The position numbers and the translations under genes are program-made. From Nitzschia sp. DOCU1 (taxonomy: Eukaryota > Bacillariophyta > Bacillariophyceae > Bacillariales > Bacillariaceae), in assembly GCA_951394045.1 (NCBI GenBank), contig OX595993.1:1860001-1924000 (forward strand): a stretch of DNA of 64,000 bases, written 5' to 3'. Shown one piece after another: positions 28,606 to 37,300 of the stretch. The notes beneath the pieces were generated by a model, which saw nothing but the letters and a program-made list of their open reading frames with translations, was not told the DNA's origin and searched no databases. How positions within the stretch are numbered: the first letter of the stretch is position 1; each line of letters starts with the position of its first letter.

Positions 28606-30479
28606 ATGATGCGACAAGTGGTGGTTTTGCTTTTATCATGCGTCTTTTCAATAGGATCGGGCTTTCACGTGCCCGGCCTGGCATTTTCGAGGTTCTCGGT
28701 GCGGTTGCAGGAAACAGTCGAATCATCGCCGCCGCCGATGACTACCAAGGCGCCAGCCAACGAAATTCAGCGGCGACGCAATCTAGCGATTATCTCGCAT
28801 CCTGACTCTGGAAAGACTACCATGACAGAAAAGTTGCTTTTGTATGGAGGAGCTCTTCAACAAGCCGGTGCCGTCCGACAAAAGGCTGAACAACGGGCGA
28901 CTCAGTCCGATTTCATGGAAATGGAACAAGAAAGAGGGATTTCGATCAGTTCCACTGTCATGAACTTTGACTACGAAGGCATGAGAGTCAATATTTTGGA
29001 TACACCTGGTCACCAGGACTTTAGTGAAGATACGTATCGGGCGCTGGCGGCGGCTGATAATGCCATGATGTTACTCGATGCTGCAAAAGGTCTGGAGCCT
29101 CAGACACGAAAGCTTTTTGAGGTCTGTCGCATGCGTCGCCTTCCTCTATTCACGTTTTGCAACAAAATGGATCGTCCCGCTTTGACTCCTTATGAAATTA
29201 TGGATCAGATTGAAGAAGAATTCAATCTCGAATCCTTTCCGATTCTATGGCCCATTGGTGACGGTGCTCGATTCAAGGGAGTCCTAGACCGTCTGGAAGA
29301 TGTAGTGCATCTCTACACAAAGTCGGAGAAGCGTGGTGGTAAAGCCGAAGTGGTACAAGTCCCAATCGAAGAGACGGATAAATTGCGAGAGCTCATTGCG
29401 GATGATGAACTCTTCGACAAACTAATGGAAGACCGAGAGATTTTAGACGAATTGATTGCTCCCTTGGATATGGACCGTGTCATGGCCGGCGAACAAACAC
29501 CACTCTTTTTTGGTTCTGCCATGACAAACTTTGGTGTCCAGCTATTCCTAGACAAATTCTTGGCAATGGGAACAACGCCGTCTGCTCGCCTTTCGATTTC
29601 GGGGGGCGTTGACGAAGGCGAGAAAATCACCGCGGAACATGAAGAATTCACTGGATTCATCTTCAAGACCCAGGCCAACTTGGACCCCAAGCATCGAGAT
29701 CGTTTGGCTTATGTGCGTATAGTGTCTGGTACCTATGAGAAGGGAATGAAGGTTGGACATTCTCGTAGCAAAGCAGGGAAGAAGTACAACCTGGCACAAG
29801 CTCAGGCTCTATTTGGATCAGATCGTTCGTCTGTTGATATTGCCTACCCAGGAGACGTGATCGGCATTAACAACCCAGGATGTTTTGCGATTGGAGATAC
29901 GTTGTTCACAGGAAACAATCGAGTTGCCTTCCCCGGGATCCCTTCATTTTCACCGGAGAAGTTTGCCTACATACGAGCTCCCAATCCCTCGAGCTACAAA
30001 GCATTTCGGAAAGGAATGGATCAGTTGCTAGACGAAGGTGCTGTGCAAGCACTTCGACAACGAAACGATGACGGTGGTGGCCCATTGGTAAGGATTATCA
30101 TTGAGGTGTAGCTTTTGATAATTTTTGTTGTTGTACTTGAACTCGATGTGCTCAACGTCTCTTTTGCCTTTTGTAGATGCTTGCCGCAGTTGGACAACTT
30201 CAATTCGAAGTTGTGCAAGCCAGATTAAAGACTGAATACGGTGTCGAGTCGATCATGGAGCCCTTGACGTATTCGTTGGCGCGTTGGGCGGACGCGGGCT
30301 GGGAGGCCGTGGATAAGGCCGATGCCGCTGGTAAACTATTCGGCATCATGATTGTGCAAGATCGATGGAAGCGCCCCGTGTTGCTATTTAGAAATGACTG
30401 GAAGGCTGCCAGCTTAGCCGAAGAAGAAAAGTATTTGGAGCTGAAACCATGGTCGCAGCCGCCAGATTTTGAGGGATAA
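28606..30479 (+). CDS. prfC: Plastid peptide chain release factor 3 (PrfC-like GTPase)
   Basis: Exons 28606-30087 and 30177-30479 flank an 89-nt intron (gtaagg...ttgtag), giving 594 residues, close to bacterial RF3 plus a presequence. GTPase motifs are SHPDSGKTT (G1, about residue 63), [11 protein letters not shown] (G2), LDTPGHQDF (G3, about 131) and FCNKMDR (G4). The second exon restores [24 protein letters not shown], a diagnostic RF3 block. RF3 recycles class I release factors after termination on bacterial-type ribosomes. The start ([20 protein letters not shown]) is a signal peptide with F at the likely cleavage site, the diatom bipartite plastid signal. Head-to-head with homoserine kinase. 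Confidence 0.9.
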
Positions 30480-30576
30480 ACTGTAAAGTCTGCTGTGTTA
30501 GGACCTGTACTTGAGTGAGCATAGCGTCGGAGCTACAACGACTCCGTTCACAATAGAATGTCGACATTCTAATATT

Positions 30577-32445
30577 TTATTGTTGTTCGGCATTCTGCAA
30601 TGCATGTGTCAAAACTTTTGGATTTGATCTTAGCAAACCATATATCGTTCGCACTGACTGTGCTTCGCGCTCCGGCGAAGACGAGGGCTCCGCGGCAACA
30701 GCCGCAGTCATGAAAGGATATAGGCCGGTACGTTTCGACTGAGATCGAAGAGCTTTAGGATAAGCTTTAACCAGCCTTCGAACTCCACCGTCCCACGTTG
30801 TCCCGGTCTTTGCAGCTAACTCTAACGCTGTTTCGCCGTGACCATTCGTGACCTTAATGGACAAAGGATACTCTTGGATCACTCTAGAGATAGCCTGAGA
30901 CTTACGCGTCGCCACTAATGATTGAGTGGCACTCTTGTTGGACGGCCCACTTGGCCAAGAGCATACAGCATGCAGCGGCAAGTTCTCGAGGTCCTCCTTG
31001 TCAAGAATGGGTTGCTTTATCTGCCGGGGGAAGGCGTAAAGTGTGATGGTAAGGAGTGGAGTCGGGCACGCAACCTGCATCGCAGCCGCATGGACTGCTG
31101 CGAACTGAGCGCCCCGCTTCTTCTGCTTCAAAGAACCGTACTTCAAGATCATCACAGTCCACGTCCAAATCCACCACTTCTTTACGGTGTCTACAACCTT
31201 CTGCCGCCGTTCTGGAATAGTAAAATCGCTTTTGACAGTTCCATCTTCATCGGCCCCATCATAAATCTCATCGAGCGCAGCCTGGGAGAAGGCTTTCGAG
31301 TTGCATTTGTAAAGGAGCTCGATAGGACCTTTGATCTTATCCCCGTACAGGCGATTACAGGCTAATTCAGGACTATGGGTCAGAAGGGTGCGCAAAACAG
31401 ACGCAGACGACCTCCCCGGTCCCGAAAGGTCCTCCTTTTCAGGATGGTGATGGCTGTAGCTCACCACATGAATATCGACCGGGCTCAGGCCATCTTTGGT
31501 GAACATCTGCACAGACTCCGGGCAATACTTCAGGAAGAGTCGGACCATGGTAGCAGCGCTCTCCACGTCATACTTGTTGTTGCACACCAAACATGCATAC
31601 GTCAAAGGAGTGTAGCCATTGAGGCAGCACTTCACCTTCGCGACTTCAGGATCCATCTGTAACAGCTTTTCGAGGAGCTCAAGGGGCGCGACCTCAAAGT
31701 CTTTGGAGCTGCTCTTGAAAGCATTGATGTATCCTGTTCTACTCATGACAACCATGTGCATCACTGTAGTTCCATCCTTTTTGTAAACGTAACCGATATC
31801 ACGAGCAGTTGCCGTTTCCAAGCAATTCGCAAAGTCCTCCCACATGCACTTGCGGGCGTACTTGTAAATTGAAGGGACTGCAACTTCCTGGATCAGGTTT
31901 TTCCCCGTAGATATCTTATCCAGCAGATTGGGCGCACGCCTTTTTACGCATGAGTCAGTTGGTGATGTCAACGTCTGCACTGGGGATGCTCCAATCTTTA
32001 AGTTCGCCAGTGATTTGGGCTGGCTGGGCGTCGAGGGCGATAAGATATTTGGCGATAGGATTCGTCGAATGCTGTGAGATGATCCCGGAGATTCCGGTTC
32101 CGGCACAGGCAGATCGCTGGTTCTTGACTTTCGCAGGCTGTCACTTTCCGATTGAGGGAAAAAGGTTCTTGACTTTCGCAGGCTGTCACTTTCCGATTGA
32201 GATAACGAGGACTCCGAGTCCTTGCTAATGTCGCTTTTATGTAAGCTTCCTTTCTCCCCATGCCACGATCCCGGTATCAGGCGTTTGAAAAGAGTTTTTT
32301 GTTTTCGAGCTGAAGGCTCCAGCCGTACCATTTCCCTGTCTTCGTTGAAAGACGTAGAATCGTGGCCGTAATTTAGCTCTGAATGAGAGAGATTCATGTT
32401 TTGTCTGCGTTTGGTGGCTGCTGGCTTGCCGTTGTCTGGAATCAT
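30577..32445 (-). CDS. Ankyrin-type repeat protein, family member 2
   Basis: 622 residues, single exon. The N-terminal 170 residues are Ser-rich and disordered and include a 15-residue unit repeated perfectly (QSESDSLRKSRT twice). The ankyrin part follows: YTPLTYACLV, LSPVDIHVVSYS, AAVHAAAMQ, NLPLHAVCSWP and ETALELAAKTGTTWDGG, with RRLVKAYPKALRSQSK after it. The middle has a WWIWTWTVMILKYG segment corresponding to WVWDFLVSMLK of the first family member. It is tail-to-tail with the RF3 gene, about 100 nt apart. Function unknown beyond likely protein binding. Confidence 0.7.
   Translation of the reverse strand: MIPDNGKPAATKRRQNMNLSHSELNYGHDSTSFNEDREMVRLEPSARKQKTLFKRLIPGSWHGEKGSLHKSDISKDSESSLSQSESDSLRKSRTFFPQSESDSLRKSRTSDLPVPEPESPGSSHSIRRILSPNILSPSTPSQPKSLANLKIGASPVQTLTSPTDSCVKRRAPNLLDKISTGKNLIQEVAVPSIYKYARKCMWEDFANCLETATARDIGYVYKKDGTTVMHMVVMSRTGYINAFKSSSKDFEVAPLELLEKLLQMDPEVAKVKCCLNGYTPLTYACLVCNNKYDVESAATMVRLFLKYCPESVQMFTKDGLSPVDIHVVSYSHHHPEKEDLSGPGRSSASVLRTLLTHSPELACNRLYGDKIKGPIELLYKCNSKAFSQAALDEIYDGADEDGTVKSDFTIPERRQKVVDTVKKWWIWTWTVMILKYGSLKQKKRGAQFAAVHAAAMQVACPTPLLTITLYAFPRQIKQPILDKEDLENLPLHAVCSWPSGPSNKSATQSLVATRKSQAISRVIQEYPLSIKVTNGHGETALELAAKTGTTWDGGVRRLVKAYPKALRSQSKRTGLYPFMTAAVAAEPSSSPEREAQSVRTIYGLLRSNPKVLTHALQNAEQQ
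32119..32201. repeat. Perfect in-frame repeat inside the ankyrin gene
   Basis: A 38-nt string starting ggttcttgactttcgcagg occurs at 32119 and again at 32164, identical over 38 nt, with a 45-nt period. It encodes the doubled 15-residue Ser-rich unit and looks like a recent slippage or duplication. Confidence 0.85.
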
Positions 32446-33103
32446 CCAAAGAGCAAATTAACTGACCCTTTGAAATTAATGGCACGGCTTCGGCTGGGGC
32501 AACAGAGATGCTGCCTGCTGATGGTAGGGAGTTTCTAGTTTGCCCGCTGTTGCGTTGTTGATGACGCCGGAGTGTACTGAATGAAGTCGACGACCGTACA
32601 CAATGAAATGACTTATGCCACTGTCGATCGCGCCGATGTTTGTTGGTTTGATGAACTTTTGGGCGCCGATCGACGAGAAAATGGTTCTACACCTTTCGTC
32701 GGTTGGAAAGGGCGAAACCAGTTCATTGAATCAAATGCCTTGGCTACTTAGGGAGAAATCGGTTTGGGTCCGTAATGAATCTGTTCGAAAAACAAAAAAG
32801 ACATCTGACGAATATTTAGATATGCCGATCGATCGTAATGAGCTTATCATGATGAGGTGGCTGTTTATTCCACCCTTCACAATCTATTGGTATTTCATAA
32901 GCCACTTCACCGCTAATTTTCGCATTCCTTAATGAATGAATCTTGGCATCCTTCGAGCTAGTCGGAATTGGGCACAATGCGTAGTCGTAAATGACCAAGA
33001 AACCAAACAACTCCGTCCACATAACGACATGGGCGGCCAGATAACAAATAGCGGTATGTAGTAAAACAAGTACCAGGTAGATGCATCGTCCCCTCTAGTA
33101 GCT
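32446..33103. other. Gene-poor region
   Basis: A plus-strand frame of 105 codons (32615-32932) begins with ATG but shows no recognisable feature. The first 150 nt are the upstream region of the minus-strand ankyrin gene. Nothing else supported. Confidence 0.3.
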
Positions 33104-33481
33104 ATGATAGCACTTTTCGCTGCTTTAATAGTAGTAGAGAGAGTAATAGTATCGCAGCAGGTACCAGGTAGATTTAACATGAAGACGGACTGCAGAGGTA
33201 TCCTTGACGGATTGGCGATGATTCGTCGTGCCCTTTGGGACCCCTTCAAGGTTTGGAATTGGCGGGCCTTGGCTATCGCGCAAATTAACACGGCATATCA
33301 AATAATCTATTTTATCACTTTTATCAAAACGGTTCCACTTGAGGGGCAGAAGAATTTTGCTGAAGAGACTTTGCTTCTGGGGTCAATCATAGATGCCTGC
33401 TGCTTTTGCTGGCATGCTGCCGCTGAGCACTTGTTGTCCTACACTAGCTTTGGCTGCAGGGTGGTGGTGGTGCTTGCATAA
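33104..33481 (+). pseudogene. Coding relic A of an inverted pair
   Basis: An ATG-initiated frame of 125 codons containing LWDPFKVWNWRALAIAQINTAY. The DNA at about 33236-33295 matches the reverse complement of about 33985-34045 (shared gggaccccttcaagg, ggcgggcctt, atcgcg and taacacgg). On the opposite strand the counterpart reads STWRALHIARNNTEALF. I do not recognise the family. Divergence in both frames suggests two decayed inverted copies. Confidence 0.3.
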
Positions 33482-34062
33482 GGCTTGACATGCCATTCCA
33501 CAGAGGTACTCTCCGCTGATGCTTGGGTATTGCATGACTCCAATGTTCTTTGATTCACAATTTTATTGGCGGCAGGAAGCGGTAGCCTCAGATCATGTGG
33601 CACTGGCGACAACGAGAACGACTCGTCGGGACTCCAACAGTCTTGGAGGACAGATGCCTCAGGTGAGGCTTCTAGACTGTGTGGTGTGTTCACTGTAGGC
33701 TGCAGCATTGACTTGGGGTGCATCATCAAAGGAGGCAGTAGTAGTAATGTTAAGATTGCATGTGCAAATATTCCGGAAATAAGTAGTTATCTTTAGCTTC
33801 AATAGTCGACGCCGACGATGACCGTGGGGACGAGTGCATCGGCTACTGCGTGGTAATCATCTGTACTCCAAAGCGTAAATTTCTGCGGTAAAAGGATGCA
33901 TTTGAGATAATTTCTAATGAAGAAGTGAAAAGGGGGGAGAACAAATGACCTTAAAACAAACGCCTTCTTAAATAATGCCTCCGTGTTATTTCTCGCGATG
34001 TGCAAGGCCCGCCAAGTGGAAATCCTTGAAGGGGTCCCATTCATACTATCGTTGCCCTCCAA
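33439..34062 (-). pseudogene. Coding relic B, with in-frame stops
   Basis: One minus-strand frame reads from an ATG near 34062 (EGNDSMNGTPSRISTWRALH...) to STDDYHAVADALVPTVIVGVDY, hits three closely spaced stops around 33790-33801, then continues in the same frame as LLISGIFAHAILTLLLLPPL (a membrane segment) and a Ser/Pro-rich tail ending near 33439. The frame agreement on both sides of the stops suggests one former gene. I found no good GT-AG pair to splice out the stops. Confidence 0.35.
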
Positions 34063-34367
34063 GCCCAGTCACGGTCGCAATAGTGGAAATGGGGCTCACA
34101 TTTTGCAAGATATATTGTTACATCTTATAACATATATGCACTTAGAGCGGAATGGCTAAGGTAGCGATTCAGAACTAGATTAGATAGTTCGTGACGATTG
34201 GCGGGGTCCAATAGAGACTACTGATCTCGCCGGTAACGGGAGCGCAATTTCTGCCTATCGCGAAGACGGGCTGTCCTTGCTGTTCCGCAATCTGATGCTA
34301 GTAGTAGAATAGCCAAATTTCGAGCGGGACTCGCAGAAGTTCCAACTTTCTCCGTCCGGACGATGGA
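34063..34367. other. Intergenic spacer after the tricorn gene
   Basis: About 300 nt beyond the stop of the minus-strand tricorn gene. No gene or repeat seen. Confidence 0.4.
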
Positions 34368-37300
34368 CTAGTTTGAACGCTTGCATTCTCTTTCTCCCAG
34401 GGTCATGTCTCGTTTCTTCTCCGGTGGCTTTGGGAGCACAATGGGCTCAGAATCTAACCATTTTCTGAGTTCCGAAATAGCTGCCTCCAGCTGCGTATCC
34501 ATTCCTGTGTATGCTTGATGAGGGTCGTTGTCTACTTCAATATCCGGGTCGACGCCCATCTGCTCGATGCCAAGGCCCCAGCCAAAATTCTCGTTATAAG
34601 TGCCGATTTCAGGCGCCTGTAGATTCGATCGTGGTGAGTGTTCATACATACTAAAGCAACGCGGTGCCCTCGAAATGCCGCTTTGATGCCTTACCGTTGC
34701 GATACCGCCATCAACAAGGTGGTTGTCTGACGCCAGCCAAATCCCTCCTCCCCAGGTTCTGGTTCCAATCAAACGCCCAAGGCCAAGCTCTGAGATTCCA
34801 CGAGAAACTCCTTCACCGTCGCTTGAAGTTTTTTCATTGATAAGAACGACAAGGTGGCCACGGAAGGCGAATTGCTCATCCCAGCCCTGACCGCCATTTT
34901 GTACATTGAAGTCCCTTGATTGCCAATACATCCAGGCTTTACGCTGAAGGACGTCCAGCACCCAAGAGTCTATGTTGCCGCCGCTATTTGACCTGACGTC
35001 AAGGATCATGGCATCCTTGTTGTAGTCAGGAAAGAAGCCACGAGCAAAGGCATCCTCGGCTTCAGGACCTGACATATCGCGAAGATGTACATAGCCAACT
35101 GTAAATCCATTTTCCCTTGCAAGTTTTTCTGCGAGCTGTCGCGTCTTCCATTCCCATGCATTGTAGCGTAGTCCGTCCGCGTCTGATGTCTTGATCGGAA
35201 CCACGATAACGGGTTCAGTAGATGCATCAACGTTGGTCTCTGACGCTGATTGATTGCCTGATGCAAGCCGCAGCACATCGAGCCTGACACTTTGACCCGC
35301 CATCCCACGGAGAAGCATGTGCATGTCAGGAACGCTCATGACACTCTCGCCGTTAATGCCCACGATGACATCTCCAGCTTCCAACCCTTTCTGGCCACTC
35401 ATTCGCAGAGTCTTGTTGCTGAGAGGGCTGTAAATCTCCTTACCCCCATCTACGATGCTGAAATCTGGATCAATTTCAGGAATGGCTACAATTTGATATC
35501 CTTTCCATTCCGGCACACGTTTAAAAGTGGCCCCAAGGCTTGCAACTGCATTTGCATTTGACCAAGCGGAGTTACCGTGCGATGGGGAGTCATATTCTCC
35601 ACCATAAACGAAAACGTGAAGGGCGCTCAGCTCGGAAGCCATTTGCACCAGGACGTCGTCAAGCTCTTCCCGCTTGGCAGCCCGCGATACGAGAGGCAAG
35701 AATCGTTCGTGGACAGCAGACCAATCGATTCCTGTCATCTTGGGGTCGTAAAAGTAGTCGCGAAGCATCCGCCAAGCGTCGTCGTAGAGCTGACGATATT
35801 CCATGCCAGGCCAAACACTTAGATGAAGACCGTCCAGCGAGACGATATTGTCGTCGAGCTCAACGTCAAGCAACATTTTGGAAACTGACGTCCCGCTGTT
35901 TGCCACCATCCTGAACTGTCCATCGGGGTCAAACCCAAAGTAAAGATAGTTGCCGCAGGTACTTCGACCATAAATAGATAGCTCGCGCCCTACGGGCGAA
36001 AATGACTTCGCCAAGTACTGGTCAGAGGGAAAGTCGTCTGCAAAGTAGACTTTGAGAATGGCTTTGTCGTTCTCCCTAGCGACAAGGACGAAACTGCCGT
36101 CGTCCACTGTCTGACTGACAATGTCAGTGTACTCGGCTTCGGGAATAGTGGCCAAACGGTAAGCTCGCCTTGCAAACGTAAATTTCAAATCATTGACCGG
36201 GCCGAAGTCAATGTCAACGTCACGAGGGAATGTTGCAGCCCGGAGGTTGTCATCGTTCGTCTGGGAGCTACTTCCTTCGTCATGACCATCTGGCGTAGTT
36301 TCGTCCAGGCCACGGCGCGCACGGCTGGAGCCATGCCCTGAGTAGGCATCGTCAGCTAGCCAAAAGGCTCCGCCCAAAGACCTTTCCAGACTTAGACGCC
36401 GTTGGTGGCTTGTTGCGCTAAGAAGTGCCTTGACGGACTTCCTTCGAGCAAGAGTGGCGTCCACTTTCAGCTCGGAGGCACCGCCGCCACTAAAAGGTCC
36501 CTCTACTTTTGATGCAGGGTCGACGGCTTGAAGTGGAAGGGCGTATACCGACTTCTGCTTCTTGAAGTGGGGCATCGGCTGTCGCGTGCCCCAAGGACTT
36601 TTGACGTCTGTTCGGAGGTCTTGATCAGATAGAAAATACAGCGTGGTGGAAGAGTCTTCGGGTGGATCGGAGCCCAGAAGGCTAGCCATGGAATTTTCGC
36701 GGTCGTGGGCATGCATGTCGGCAGTGCTCTTTCCCCAGAAGGCCCCATTGGAGTTAAACCGATCCGGAGTTGCTTGCACAATTCGTCCCACCTGAATGTC
36801 GGCAACCTTGTCCTCTCCCTGTGGATCTCCGAGGTCGACAATACTAATGACTGAAAACTGGTTGCGAGCACTGTGCTCAATTGCTAGGTAGCGACCACCT
36901 GGGCTAAATGAGAAGTCCGCCGCGTCGCCGACCATGGGCTCTCCGCGTTCATTCTCCTGTGGCAACACAACGGTCAAAGGGACTTCTCCGTCGGATATAT
37001 CTTGATAATGAGGCAGATTCATAACCACGATTCGCCCGTCCGTATCTGTCCAAGCCATGCGGCGTCCACAGGGACTAACTCTTACAGACTCCTCCTTGAC
37101 ACTTCCGAGCCCGCCATCTTTGGTGCTGCCACCCGATACCTGACCGCCCAAGAATGGTTTGGGAAGACGATCAAGGTCCAAGAACAGTGGAGTAGCGCCC
37201 GATTGGGTCTCAATCAAGTAAAAGGCGTGTTCTGCTGTCCGCGTCAAGGGGTCCGTCGCCAGAATGACAGCCAGCCGACGATCAGAAGAATCGTCTTCTA

